64,000 nt of DNA from the NCBI RefSeq assembly GCF_029945535.1, contig NZ_JAQSCU010000013.1:249522-313521 (forward strand), given 5' to 3'. Below are positions 10,234-19,503 of this stretch, in pieces. Numbering within the stretch: the stretch's first letter is position 1; the number at the start of each line of letters is the position of its first letter. This DNA comes from Methylotenera sp. (GTDB taxonomy: Bacteria > Pseudomonadota > Gammaproteobacteria > Burkholderiales > Methylophilaceae). The notes under the pieces are model-generated. The model had not been told where the DNA came from, made no database searches, and saw only the letters and a program-made list of their open reading frames with translations. The translations under genes were made by a program, and so were the position numbers.

Positions 10234-10869
10234 TTATCTATTCCTACGGTACTCCAAAGCCAAGCTGACTAATTCATGCAGTTTGCGCACATCCATTTTT
10301 TTAAATACACTTTTTAAATATTGTCTGACAGTTTCGGTGCAAATTTCCATGACTTCAGCCACTTCTTGCACGCTTCTGCGTTCAGTGAGTAGGACTACGC
10401 ATTGGATTTCTCTGGGCGACATATTGAATCCTTTTTTTAAGCGTTCCGCCCAACGCTCATAGTTAAGTTCTAAATCTTTGATGATAATCAAGGCGCTATG
10501 GCCTTCGCGTCTTTCATCTAATTGTTTTTTTAATCGGCTTATAGATAAATAATAAGGCTTAGGTTGTTGATTGCGATGTATGTATAAGCCAACTGAGGTA
10601 TCTTGGGTCAGTTGCGCGTCAATTGCAGTTTGAATGGCTTTTTGCAGCCTTAAATTATCTGGTACTAAATCGGCTAACAAACTGTTATCGACTACACTTA
10701 ATCCGTTATTATTTTCTAGTAGCATTTCAGCGGCTTTAGAAGCAAACAATACCTCGCTGCGGCTAGAGACAATAATCACGGCTTGCCCGATCTGATCAAA
10801 ACCTTGTTCTAAAATTTTGCTATGCCAACTTTTTTCTAAGACTGCGACTGACTGATTAGTGAGCGTCAT
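10234..10869 (-). CDS. LuxR-family transcriptional regulator with N-terminal PAS-like sensor
   Basis: This 211-residue protein has a C-terminal GerE/LuxR helix-turn-helix at about 150-207 (MSPREIQCVVLLTERRSVQE, recognition helix in TETVRQYLKSVFKKM). An N-terminal region of about 130 residues resembles a PAS fold (AVIIVSSRSEVLFASKAAEM). It lacks a receiver domain and an acyl-homoserine-lactone pocket signature. It is the last gene of the secretion-like operon. Its GGAG ribosome-binding site overlaps the TAA stop of the preceding pilin-like gene, so translation is probably coupled. It is a natural candidate regulator of that operon or of the DUF336 gene upstream; this is inference. Confidence 0.9.
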   Translation of the reverse strand: MTLTNQSVAVLEKSWHSKILEQGFDQIGQAVIIVSSRSEVLFASKAAEMLLENNNGLSVVDNSLLADLVPDNLRLQKAIQTAIDAQLTQDTSVGLYIHRNQQPKPYYLSISRLKKQLDERREGHSALIIIKDLELNYERWAERLKKGFNMSPREIQCVVLLTERRSVQEVAEVMEICTETVRQYLKSVFKKMDVRKLHELVSLALEYRRNR

Positions 10870-10874
10870 ATTAG

Positions 10875-11432
10875 TTACTCCATGTCATTAGCTTTTAGAT
10901 TTTCATTGTTATTATCTTCTGTTGATTCTGTATTGGTGTCACCAGTTACCTGTTTTGGCTGAAACACAAATTGAATATCTACGTATCTTGGGTTCTCAGC
11001 ATCAAAGTTTTCTAGATCAAGGTTTTCTGCTACCGCTGGAATATTTTTTTTTGATAATAATGCCTCTTGCGATTGACTGTAAACGCCAATAATCTGGGCA
11101 TTTGGATTTTTGATGATGCTCCAGTTTTGTTGATGATTTAAAGGGTCACCATATAATTTTCGTAAATGCCGTACCGGCATAATAAAGCGGCTGTCTAATA
11201 GCAAATCCTCTAATTTAGTTGGGAGAGACTTGATGCCATTGGGCGATTGGTTGTAATAACTTTCTATAGCACGTTGGTATTGATTGCCAATAAATAGCCA
11301 GTCTTGTTCTTTTTCTCTTTTAACCAAAGTATCTTCATTTTGCGCGACCACTGCCATGCTTACTGATATCGCCACCACTAAAAAAAGCACGCCTATATAA
11401 GCAAATCCGTCATGATGAGTAGTGTTTACCAT
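10875..11432 (-). CDS. Pilin-like protein without Glu5 (possible minor/tip pseudopilin)
   Basis: This 185-residue protein has a type IV prepilin-like N-terminus: a short leader ending in HHDG, then FAYIG followed by a hydrophobic helix VLFLVVAISVSMAVVA. The glutamate normally found at mature position 5 is replaced by glycine, a property known from the tip pseudopilin GspK. The globular part is polar and the C-terminus is a highly charged, Asn/Glu-rich tail. It overlaps the preceding pilin-like gene by seven bases. GspK identity is not shown and the protein is much shorter than GspK. Confidence 0.72.
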   Translation of the reverse strand: MVNTTHHDGFAYIGVLFLVVAISVSMAVVAQNEDTLVKREKEQDWLFIGNQYQRAIESYYNQSPNGIKSLPTKLEDLLLDSRFIMPVRHLRKLYGDPLNHQQNWSIIKNPNAQIIGVYSQSQEALLSKKNIPAVAENLDLENFDAENPRYVDIQFVFQPKQVTGDTNTESTEDNNNENLKANDME

Positions 11433-11821
11433 GTGTTGTATGCCTCGCCATTGCGAGCACTTGTACTTGCACCGCTTGCAACATCATAAACTCTATTGCT
11501 GTTGTCGGGTGGCGAGGTCACTTGCCAGGTGTCGCTTGTCTCGGTAATGGGGTCAACTGGAATGAATCGCAAATAACGTTCTGATACTAGAGTTTGTAAG
11601 TTAGCGGGGTAGTCACCTTTGTCTGAATGATAGTGGTCTATTGCCTCACGCATTTCTTTTAGATTTTGTTTTAATGCAGTTTCTTTACTACGCTCTAAGC
11701 CATCAAAATAACGCGGCATGGCAATCGAGATAATACTGGCAATAATCGCCATTACCACCATTAGCTCGATAAATGTAAAGCCTTTGTTATTACTTTTAAT
11801 GGATGGTTTACCACTGCACAT
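11426..11821 (-). CDS. Type II secretion-like pseudopilin (GspG-like), second copy
   Basis: This 131-residue prepilin has the class III leader KPSIKSNNKG cut before FTFIELMVVMAIIASII, with Glu5 present. The C-terminal part resembles GspG (RFIPVDPITETSDTW, then YDVASGA) but lacks the full calcium loop. I start it at 11821 because GGAG lies six bases upstream of that ATG; an in-frame ATG at 11833 has no ribosome-binding site. It overlaps the neighbouring genes on both sides, so it is firmly inside the operon. Confidence 0.85.
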   Translation of the reverse strand: MCSGKPSIKSNNKGFTFIELMVVMAIIASIISIAMPRYFDGLERSKETALKQNLKEMREAIDHYHSDKGDYPANLQTLVSERYLRFIPVDPITETSDTWQVTSPPDNSNRVYDVASGASTSARNGEAYNTW

Positions 11822-12332
11822 ACGCGACTCCATTCAAGCCGACATCGCTGCTCAGTGAGTAAACATCGTAAACATCATCTCCTTCGCGTGGGTTTTCAGC
11901 ATCGCTGGCGTAGCTGCGTTTACCCCAAGTGTCTGCAGGATTAATCTCATCATTGGATGATAGATGCTGATTTTTTGGATACATCGGGTCAATTGGCAGC
12001 CTTCTTAAAAAGCGTAACTTCTTCTTTTGAGGGTCGGTGACATCCTCTACTCCTATGACTAAATTTTCTAAATGATGTGGGTAGCCGCTGTCCCCTATAG
12101 ATTTTTTGATTTTACCTTGGTCAGAGGCGGCCTTATATTCATCGATTGCAATGCGTATTTCACGCAAACTCTGCTTTAGCTCTAGCTCTTTCTTTCGCTG
12201 AATGTTTTTTTCAAGATAGGGTGTTGCTACAGCTGCAAGCAAAGCAAGTATCGCAATGACAAATACCAGTTCTACGTAAGAGAAACCGTATTCCTTTTTA
12301 ACTGTACTTGTTTTTTTAGTCACGCTGTTCAT
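11808..12332 (-). CDS. Type II secretion-like pseudopilin (GspG-like), first distal copy
   Basis: This 174-residue prepilin has leader KKTSTVKKEYG and mature N-terminus FSYVELVFVIAILALLAAVA with Glu5. After the long helix comes a GspG-type beta region (RRLPIDPMYP, DTWGKRSYASDAENP, DVYSLSSDVGLNG). It is larger than a usual GspG because of an insert around residues 70-110. With its downstream partner it forms a pair of GspG-like proteins distinct from the canonical GspG that opens the operon. Confidence 0.85.
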   Translation of the reverse strand: MNSVTKKTSTVKKEYGFSYVELVFVIAILALLAAVATPYLEKNIQRKKELELKQSLREIRIAIDEYKAASDQGKIKKSIGDSGYPHHLENLVIGVEDVTDPQKKKLRFLRRLPIDPMYPKNQHLSSNDEINPADTWGKRSYASDAENPREGDDVYDVYSLSSDVGLNGVAYVQW

Positions 12333-12339
12333 TTCTAAC

Positions 12340-14259
12340 TTATTCCGCGGGCTTAGTGATGGGTGCAGATTTTTGATCTGCGTTTAATCCGCCGCCAAGC
12401 GAGAACCCAGATGGTAAAGGCAGGTTGATATTCTTAGGCGTATCATCACGGCTTGCAGGCGCTGCGGCTGCTGGTGGTTTTGGCACCATAAATGGCGCTA
12501 CACCATCAACAAAAGCTGGCGATGGAGAATGACGGCCGACTTGACCTTCTGAGCCAGTCCAAATGTCGGCTTCGTGTGCTAGTTGTGGCGTGCGTTGGCG
12601 GATGATATGCGGTGTGATTGATAATACGATTTCTGTTTTAATTTTGTCGTCAGTTTGATTTGAGAATAATTTACCTAGCAAGGGAATTTTGGATAAGCCA
12701 GGTAGCCCGCTCATGTTTTTGCGGTCTTGGTCATCAATTAAACCTGCTAGCACTTGAGTTTCACCATCATGCAAACGTAATACAGTTGAGGCTAAACGCG
12801 TGCCAATACGAAAGGCGACACTTTCGCTACTGCTTGAAGTAGCCGTGACTTTATCGCCAATAGAGCTTACGTTTAAATTTACTTTGATCGTAATATCATT
12901 CGTAGCGCTAATCGTTGGCTCAACCTCTAGTTTTAAACCTGCATCAATATATTGTACGGTTTGTGAGGAAACGCCCGTAGAGGCCACATTAGCCGTAAAT
13001 ACTGGCACCTTTTCACCAATGTGAATTCTCGCAGTTTCTTTGTTTTTAACGCGAATGCGTGGATTAGCCAGTAAGTTAGCATCACCGTTAGTTGCGTTAA
13101 ACACTAGGCCTGGCAAGCCATTCACTACCAAAGAGTTTCCAGTCACGTTGCGTAAATCCCTTACTGTAAGAATCTTGCTGTCGGGTATTGGCACGCTTAC
13201 GCCAGTAGGTGGAACTACACCAAGGTTTTGCAAATAACTGCGTTTAATTTCCATGACTTGCAGCTCAAGCATGACTTCAGGGTCAGGTTTGTCTTGTGCG
13301 TAAATAATTTTCTCGGCAAGGGCTAAAATCTCAGGGGAATCTTTAATCAGTAAGGTATTTAGTCTAGAGTCAATTTCCATGCTGCGCATATTGAGCATGG
13401 TTCGCAATATGGTACTCATTTGTTTGGCATCGGCATAATCTAACGTAAAGCTTCGCACACTTAAATCTTTGTAATCGCGCTGGTGCAATATGTCATTCAC
13501 GTAAATAATGGTGGAGTTCTCACTTAATACTTTTTTCTCTAGTTGATTGGTTTCTAGCAACAAATCTAGCGCTTCGCCAAAAGGCACGGCTTTCAAAAAT
13601 ATGGTGGCATTTTGGTCGCTTGGTACATCTTTATCGAGTATGAAATTGATTTTAGTGGTCTTAGATAGTGATTCAAAAATCATTTTAAGATTTACATCTC
13701 TAAATTCCATAGTGATGGGCTGATTAAAACTTAATTTTTTGCTTGTTTTAGCTTTGGTGATTTCAGCTTGCTTGGCAAGTAAGTTGTTGTAAAGAGGTAA
13801 AGCTTTTTTGTGCTGCGGACTTTCTAAAAGTACAAGTCGCAGCTTAGCCATTGCTAGTTCATCATTAGCTTCATTTTGATTCATTAAACTTGCAGCCTCA
13901 GCAATGATGGCATCATGTTTTTTAGCGATTTCTATCATGGTGAAGCCTTGTGTTGCGCGTAAATTACCAGGGTCATATTGCGCTAAGGTCTCATAAATTC
14001 TAGTTAATGCATCGTAATCGTCACGTTGCCAAGCTTCATTTTCATCAGCCAGTAAGGCATTGATTCTTTGTTCACGCTCAGCAATATTTGCTAACTTCTC
14101 TGGCACTTGCGCCGCGTGAGTAGGGCTTTGTAAGCGGCTATCTACGTGTGCATCTGGTTCTAGTTTAGGTATAGGTGTTTGGCATGCAGTGAACTGCAAG
14201 ACCAGTAAATACAAGCCTATTTTTTTTAATTTTGTATTTTTCATGGCTAGATTTTCCAT
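12340..14259 (-). CDS. Secretin (GspD/PilQ/MshL-like outer-membrane channel lipoprotein)
   Basis: This 639-residue protein should form the outer-membrane pore. The leader ends in the lipobox LQFTAC, predicting a lipoprotein. A helical, TPR-like region occupies about 40-170. An STN/N-domain follows (MEFRDVNLKMIFESLSKTT) and then N-domain repeats with NMRSMEIDSRLNTLLIKD. The C-terminal secretin core includes VPVFTANV, the VEPTIS segment, and LAGLIDDQDRKNMSGLPGLS near the end. A Pro-rich tail closes it. AGGGAAG precedes ATG 14259. It stands between the GspC-like gene and the pilin-like genes. Confidence 0.93.
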   Translation of the reverse strand: MENLAMKNTKLKKIGLYLLVLQFTACQTPIPKLEPDAHVDSRLQSPTHAAQVPEKLANIAEREQRINALLADENEAWQRDDYDALTRIYETLAQYDPGNLRATQGFTMIEIAKKHDAIIAEAASLMNQNEANDELAMAKLRLVLLESPQHKKALPLYNNLLAKQAEITKAKTSKKLSFNQPITMEFRDVNLKMIFESLSKTTKINFILDKDVPSDQNATIFLKAVPFGEALDLLLETNQLEKKVLSENSTIIYVNDILHQRDYKDLSVRSFTLDYADAKQMSTILRTMLNMRSMEIDSRLNTLLIKDSPEILALAEKIIYAQDKPDPEVMLELQVMEIKRSYLQNLGVVPPTGVSVPIPDSKILTVRDLRNVTGNSLVVNGLPGLVFNATNGDANLLANPRIRVKNKETARIHIGEKVPVFTANVASTGVSSQTVQYIDAGLKLEVEPTISATNDITIKVNLNVSSIGDKVTATSSSSESVAFRIGTRLASTVLRLHDGETQVLAGLIDDQDRKNMSGLPGLSKIPLLGKLFSNQTDDKIKTEIVLSITPHIIRQRTPQLAHEADIWTGSEGQVGRHSPSPAFVDGVAPFMVPKPPAAAAPASRDDTPKNINLPLPSGFSLGGGLNADQKSAPITKPAE

Positions 14260-14269
14260 ATGGACTTCC

Positions 14270-14773
14270 CTAACTTCCTGTTTGTGCGCTTAAGGTTTGT
14301 GTTTGATTTAAAGGTAAATATAAAAACTGAATTTCTAGCGCACCTGCATTTTCGTGTACGGCTTGCACTTTGTATTGTCCTAGCAATACATCGCCTTGTT
14401 GGATAGGCGTCACTTCCCCCTGAACATTCAACATGACGCCGCTACCAGCGCCAACAAGCATGCGCCCTAAATACTTAAATGGCAGTGCTGGAGCGACTGG
14501 TTTAGGCGCAATAAATACAGTATTTCTTGCTTGAGGCGGTGCCTTTACTGGTGGTATGGAAAATAGATTTTCATTGCTGTCAGGTAAGTCTCTGGTTTTT
14601 AATATGAGCGGAGTATCGTTGCTTGCCAATTTTTGGCCGTTCAATTGCAACGTGTTTAAAACACGTGTGGGCTGTGATATTTCTATAGATTCCTCATGTT
14701 TGCGGCTTTGCAATGTAAGCCAAAGCGTTGCAAGCAGGGCAGTCATCAAAATAAGATTCCGTTTCGTTAACAT
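14270..14773 (-). CDS. GspC/PilP-like inner-membrane secretion protein
   Basis: This 167-residue protein has a single N-terminal membrane helix (about 8-22), a proline-rich linker (PPVKAPPQARNT) and a small periplasmic domain beginning PFKYLGRMLVGAGSGVMLN. That domain resembles the homology region of GspC or PilP, which connects the inner-membrane platform to secretin N-domains. Position directly before the secretin and after the GspM-like gene supports this role. Sequence similarity alone is modest. Confidence 0.7.
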   Translation of the reverse strand: MLTKRNLILMTALLATLWLTLQSRKHEESIEISQPTRVLNTLQLNGQKLASNDTPLILKTRDLPDSNENLFSIPPVKAPPQARNTVFIAPKPVAPALPFKYLGRMLVGAGSGVMLNVQGEVTPIQQGDVLLGQYKVQAVHENAGALEIQFLYLPLNQTQTLSAQTGS

Positions 14774-14776
14774 GAC

Positions 14777-15319
14777 TTATGTTCGCTTAAAAAATAACGT
14801 TAATTGAATACGCGCTTCCACGGCTTCATCTAGTGCGCTTGTTCGACTTAGATTGAGTGAGTCAATCGCGACAAAAGGCATGTTCTTGAGTACCGTATTT
14901 AAAAAAAGATGAATTTCAGCATACGATGCCAGCACGCTAAGTTCGACTTGGTAACGGCTTAATGGCTGCTGAATATTGCTCTCTGTTTTATACGTGACTT
15001 CATTCAGCAGTAATTGCTGTTGTTTTGCAATTGCAACCAACTCATTCAGTTTGCTTGCGCGTGTGGTGATGCTAGGGAAAGCGCCAATGTAACGGTTAAC
15101 CTCTGCATCTGATGAGGTTATAGGTTGGTTAGGATGCAACTGTTCAGTTGAATCTTGCTGCAAGCTGGCCAGTTTATGAGTGAGTGGTAGGTAGGTGAAA
15201 AAATAAGCCAATAAAGTCATGAGTATGAAAAACAGGCTGACTTTACCCAATAAGCTCAATGATTCTAACGACCTGAATAATCGCCATTTTGCTTGCATGA
15301 TGATGGTTGCGTTGTTCAT
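14777..15319 (-). CDS. GspM/PilO-like inner-membrane platform protein
   Basis: This 180-residue protein has one transmembrane helix at about 24-45 (LGKVSLFFILMTLLAYFFTYL), a coiled-coil stretch and a small ferredoxin-like periplasmic domain, the plan of GspM and PilO. It overlaps the GspL/PilN-like gene by four bases, which is also the family arrangement. It probably pairs with that protein to hold the assembly ATPase to the platform. Assignment rests on topology and context. Confidence 0.7.
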   Translation of the reverse strand: MNNATIIMQAKWRLFRSLESLSLLGKVSLFFILMTLLAYFFTYLPLTHKLASLQQDSTEQLHPNQPITSSDAEVNRYIGAFPSITTRASKLNELVAIAKQQQLLLNEVTYKTESNIQQPLSRYQVELSVLASYAEIHLFLNTVLKNMPFVAIDSLNLSRTSALDEAVEARIQLTLFFKRT

Positions 15320-16629
15320 ATACGCCAGCCTAGATTAAGCTCAAACACATACAGCAGTTTGGCTTGGTCATCTTCCAAATGTTGGCTGACTAATACTGCG
15401 TCGGTGAAGTTGCTATTGTTGCGTAACGCATCTAAGAAATTGGTGAGGTCAGAAAACTCTGCAGTTTGACCTGTAAGCTTGATTTCTGCGCGGCTTTTGT
15501 TTGGACTGATGCCCAAAATGGCAATGTTAGGATTCGCAAGTTTTACAGTTTCAAGTGCTTTTAACATTTGCATCCACGGTAAATCAAGTTGCTGTTGTGT
15601 TTGTTGCGCTAGCCTTAACTTATCTTGCATGGCTGGAGCCGCTGCTAAGTTAGGTTTAGCGTTGCTTTTGGACTGTGCTCGGTTTTCTGCTAAGTTGATT
15701 TGATCGCTTATTTTTTTGTTGGTGTCTTGGTATTGTGTATACAACAAAGTCATTGCCAGCAAAGTGATGGCGAGTATCCCCCAAGTCCACAAAGTGTTGT
15801 TTAGTTGTGTGTTTTCAGCAAAATCCAAGTTTATTTTTAGCGACTTGTTATGACAAGGCAGACCAGCCATCCATAAGGGGTGGGCTTGAGTTGAGTTGCT
15901 TCTGAGCACTATCTTTTGTAGCTTGCTGCTAGTTTTCTCCCAAACTTTGTGCAGTGCTGCAGAAACATAGCTGTTCACTTTGCTTGGCTGCTCGTTGGTT
16001 GCCATTTGCAATAAGTTGCGATTGATTAACTGTTCTGCATGCTGATATTCAAGCCCTGAGGGTGGCGAATCTATCACAGCTTGCTGCCACTCCTCGTTAT
16101 GTGTGCGGCATAACAGAATGCGTTCTGGTTCTGCAACTAATATCCAATCACGTTGAGGTTCTGCTGCGTTATTGAGTAATGTCATCAGCAGTGGCTGAAT
16201 AGAAGTTACTGTGAAGTTTAGTGCCTTTGCGCTAGCTTCAAGCTGTACAAAAAGACTTTCATCCATAGCGGCGGCGATCATTGTTTGCCCATAGTTACCA
16301 AAATTCACGGATACTTTCCATGCGTCAGCCGCTGCACCATATTGTTTGCGAAACTCATGCTGCGCAATCGACTGCCAATCTTGTTTGGTAAACACTTCGT
16401 TTTGCCAGGGTAATACTAAGTAACGAATCAATGTATTTGAAAGTAGCATCCGCACATGCTGGTGCTTAAGTAATGATTGATGCGCGTTGAGTATTTCAGC
16501 TAGTTGTGCAACATTTGTCCATGCTAACTTATTGTCTGTGAGTAGCTTAGATTGCCCATCAGCTTGTTTAAAAGCAATGCCCTGATGGCTAATCGCTAAC
16601 GTGCTTAGTTTAGACCATGGGAGCAACAC
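15316..16629 (-). CDS. GspL/PilN-like inner-membrane platform protein
   Basis: This 437-residue protein has an N-terminal actin-like cytoplasmic half (about 1-260), a membrane helix at about 272-292 (WGILAITLLAMTLLYTQY), a coiled coil and a periplasmic domain resembling PilN (ILGISPNKSRAEIKLTGQTA). That combination matches GspL, which recruits the GspE ATPase. The start is GTG 16629, supported by a near-perfect AGAGGAGGTG site five bases upstream, lying inside the end of gspE. Confidence 0.75.
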   Translation of the reverse strand: MLLPWSKLSTLAISHQGIAFKQADGQSKLLTDNKLAWTNVAQLAEILNAHQSLLKHQHVRMLLSNTLIRYLVLPWQNEVFTKQDWQSIAQHEFRKQYGAAADAWKVSVNFGNYGQTMIAAAMDESLFVQLEASAKALNFTVTSIQPLLMTLLNNAAEPQRDWILVAEPERILLCRTHNEEWQQAVIDSPPSGLEYQHAEQLINRNLLQMATNEQPSKVNSYVSAALHKVWEKTSSKLQKIVLRSNSTQAHPLWMAGLPCHNKSLKINLDFAENTQLNNTLWTWGILAITLLAMTLLYTQYQDTNKKISDQINLAENRAQSKSNAKPNLAAAPAMQDKLRLAQQTQQQLDLPWMQMLKALETVKLANPNIAILGISPNKSRAEIKLTGQTAEFSDLTNFLDALRNNSNFTDAVLVSQHLEDDQAKLLYVFELNLGWRI

Positions 16630-18298
16630 GTAGCACCTCCTCTAATGTGGTCTCGCCTCGGTAAGCCATTTCTAAGGCGGCATGGTGTAAAAAGCGCGTC
16701 CCTTTCTTAACAGCCAGTTCTTTAATTTGTCTGATGGATGCGCGGTTAGCAATCAGTTCTCTTAGCTCATCATCTAACAGTAAAATCTCGGCAACAGCAC
16801 GACGGCCTTTGTAGCCTGTGCCACGGCATGCACCACAACCTTTGCCACGTTTAAAGGTTGCATGGGCTGGAATAGTTAAACTCTGCATTTTTGCCGGCAG
16901 AGTGATAGTTTCTGGGCTGACTGGTTCTGCACAGTGGTGACAAACTGAGCGTAACAATCTTTGTGCGACGACAATATTGAGTGCTGAAACAAAACTATAT
17001 GGATCAACGCCCATATTTAAAAAGCGACCAATGACGTCAAAAGCATTATTGGCATGTACGGTGGTAAATACCAAATGCCCGGTAAGTGCAGATTGCACGG
17101 CGATTTGTGCGGTCTCAGCATCGCGAATCTCGCCCACCATAATACGGTCAGGGTCGTGTCGCAAAATAGAGCGCAAGCCTCGTGCAAAGGTGAGGCCTTT
17201 TTTCTCGTTGACGGGAATCTGCAAAACGCCTGCAAGTTGGTATTCAACAGGGTCTTCAATGGTAACGATTTTGTCATCGCCATGGTTTATTTCACTAATG
17301 GCGGCGTACAGCGTGGTGGTTTTTCCGCTGCCAGTCGGGCCTGTGACCAATACCATGCCATAGGGTAGGGTGAATTGTTCGCGCATGGTTTGCATGCTGG
17401 CGGCATCAAAGCCTAGTACGTCAAGACTTAGTCCACTGGCTTTATCAGCCAATGTTTGCTTGTCCAACACACGAATAACAACATCTTCACCATGAATGCT
17501 GGGCATGACTGACACCCTGAAATCTACATCACGACCACGGTACACAGAGCGGAAGCGTCCATCTTGCGGTACGCGTTGCTCGGTAATATCTAGCTCAGAT
17601 ATTACTTTAATGCGTGAAATCACTTGCTCTGCTAGTTTAGGGTCGCTGATTGCACCTACTTGGCTTAACACGCCATCAAGGCGATATTTAATCACTAAGC
17701 CGGTTGGCGCGGTTTCTAAATGAATATCACTGGCTTCTGCTTTGAGCGCATCGTAAAGAGTGGAGCGCACTAATTTGATGACGGGGCTGGCGTCACCCTC
17801 AATCATATTGAGTGACAACTCCTCGGTGGCATCCGCCTCATTTTTTGTAAGTGTAACATGGCCAATTGCCGTTTGTACCGTGCGTGTATCTTCTTCTTGT
17901 TTAGCAAGATAAGCCGCAATATCTGCATGGTGTGCTAAGTACGTCGTAAACGCACCGCCAATTCGTTCTGCAGCCCAAGTTTGCAGGCGCTGGTTGTAAA
18001 TGTCAGCAAAGACAAAAATGTTAGCATTATTTCCATGCAAGGAAACATCATGCAGTAGTACGCATTCGTTCTGTAAAGATTCTGAGAATGAAATACGGTC
18101 AAACGCTGGTTGTAGTGCTAGCATTTGCGTAAGTGTGAGGTAGGGGTAAGCAAGCGTATTAGCTAATTGTTGCGTGAATGCTTCTGCTGATAGTTGGCAA
18201 TTTTCTTGCAGCACTTCAATAGCTCGCTGCCCGCTAATTTTTGCAGTTTGAGCAGCTTGCAGCAGTATTTCGTTTAAATTGTGTTTGTTTTGAATCAT
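16610..18298 (-). CDS. gspE: Type II secretion / pilus assembly ATPase
   Basis: This 562-residue hexameric ATPase powers pseudopilus assembly at the cytoplasmic face. It has an N-terminal T2SSE_N domain (about 1-150) and an N2 PAS-like domain (SDIHLETAPTGLVIKYRLDG). Walker A is GPTGSGKTT near residue 320. The Asp box and Walker B include RHDPDRIMVGEIRD, and the His box is TGHLVFTTVHANN. A tetracysteine zinc motif (CHHCAEP, CGACRGTGYKGR) marks it as GspE/PilB type and not a retraction ATPase. It overlaps gspF by four bases. Confidence 0.95.
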   Translation of the reverse strand: MIQNKHNLNEILLQAAQTAKISGQRAIEVLQENCQLSAEAFTQQLANTLAYPYLTLTQMLALQPAFDRISFSESLQNECVLLHDVSLHGNNANIFVFADIYNQRLQTWAAERIGGAFTTYLAHHADIAAYLAKQEEDTRTVQTAIGHVTLTKNEADATEELSLNMIEGDASPVIKLVRSTLYDALKAEASDIHLETAPTGLVIKYRLDGVLSQVGAISDPKLAEQVISRIKVISELDITEQRVPQDGRFRSVYRGRDVDFRVSVMPSIHGEDVVIRVLDKQTLADKASGLSLDVLGFDAASMQTMREQFTLPYGMVLVTGPTGSGKTTTLYAAISEINHGDDKIVTIEDPVEYQLAGVLQIPVNEKKGLTFARGLRSILRHDPDRIMVGEIRDAETAQIAVQSALTGHLVFTTVHANNAFDVIGRFLNMGVDPYSFVSALNIVVAQRLLRSVCHHCAEPVSPETITLPAKMQSLTIPAHATFKRGKGCGACRGTGYKGRRAVAEILLLDDELRELIANRASIRQIKELAVKKGTRFLHHAALEMAYRGETTLEEVLRVAPMV

Positions 18299-19491
18299 TC
18301 GATACCACTCGCCAGTTCAAAGATTGGCATATACATCATCAACACAATGCCACCAATTAAGATACCAATAAGTGCCATTAATGTGGGTTCAAATATCTTA
18401 GTAAATCGGTCTACCCAGCGAATCATTTCTTCTTCATGAAAGCTTGCTGCGCGCTCCATCATTTTATCTAAAGTGCCTGTTTTTTCGCCTACGTTGAATA
18501 AGCGCATGGCGACTGGCGTGGTGAGTTCAGACTCAGATAGCGCTTGGGAAAACTGTTGACCTTCGGTAATGAGTTTTTTGGCTTTTTGTAGATTGTTTTT
18601 TAAGCCGGCGCCAAGCAAACTTTCTACCATGGCTAAGCCATTCATCACGGGAATGCCGCTTTTGAGCAGCATAGAAAATGTGCGATAAAATCGTGCTAAG
18701 TGATATACCCGAACCTTGTTACCAAAAAATGGAATCTTCCATAAGGCATCGTAAAGTTTGGCGCGTATTTCCGGGCGAGAAATCATGATGATCAGTGCGG
18801 CAATCATTGCGACTAATAGTCCTAAAATAATATAACCGTAGTGCTGTGAGAGATCGCCAATCTTCAGCAGAAATTTGGTGCTAGTGGAAATGTTTGTCAC
18901 TTGCGTTGCGTAAATCTTACTAAACTTCGGTATGACAAAAACCACTAGAAATGCCAATACCATTAAGCCGAAACTCGTGACGATGGCTGGGTAAACCGAT
19001 GCGCTGACAATACGTTTTTTGAGTAAATCGACATTTTCTAAATACTGGCTATAACGCAGCAAAGCTTCAGGTAAGTCGCCTGTGGTTTCAGCAGCGCTGA
19101 TTGTGGCAATAAACAAGGTGGGGAATGCGTTAGCATTAAGCGACATGGCTTGCGATAAGGTTTTACCTTCTTGCACAGATATGAGTAGCTGCTGCAATGT
19201 AAGCTTAATTGCTGAGTTATTTTCTTTATCGATGAGCGTTTGCAGCACATCCATGACAGATAAGCCAGCTTCGAACAAAACTCTAAATTCTTGGCAAAAC
19301 AGCATCAGCGGAAACTGGCTTTTTTTCTGGTTGAGTGTTTGCTGAATAATTAACGATACTGAGGTCTTAACTTGTAAAACAATTAAACCTTGTTGTTCTG
19401 CCTTGACTCTAGCGTCTTCAATAGAATTCGCATCAAGCTCAAATTGGTAGGGGGCTTGACCTTCACGAAGAACGCGTAGTTGATATTGCAT
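18295..19491 (-). CDS. gspF: Type II secretion inner-membrane protein
   Basis: This 398-residue polytopic platform protein has two tandem T2SSF domains (about 60-185 and 265-390) separated by membrane helices at about 165-187 and 215-237. A third helix lies near the C-terminus (LMALIGILIGGIVLMMYMP). The motifs FCQEFRVLFEAGLSVMDVLQ and YRTFSMLLKSGIPVMNGL are the repeated signature. It acts with the ATPase to extract pilin from the membrane. Confidence 0.95.
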   Translation of the reverse strand: MQYQLRVLREGQAPYQFELDANSIEDARVKAEQQGLIVLQVKTSVSLIIQQTLNQKKSQFPLMLFCQEFRVLFEAGLSVMDVLQTLIDKENNSAIKLTLQQLLISVQEGKTLSQAMSLNANAFPTLFIATISAAETTGDLPEALLRYSQYLENVDLLKKRIVSASVYPAIVTSFGLMVLAFLVVFVIPKFSKIYATQVTNISTSTKFLLKIGDLSQHYGYIILGLLVAMIAALIIMISRPEIRAKLYDALWKIPFFGNKVRVYHLARFYRTFSMLLKSGIPVMNGLAMVESLLGAGLKNNLQKAKKLITEGQQFSQALSESELTTPVAMRLFNVGEKTGTLDKMMERAASFHEEEMIRWVDRFTKIFEPTLMALIGILIGGIVLMMYMPIFELASGIE

Positions 19492-19503
19492 GATGATAGC
19501 CTA

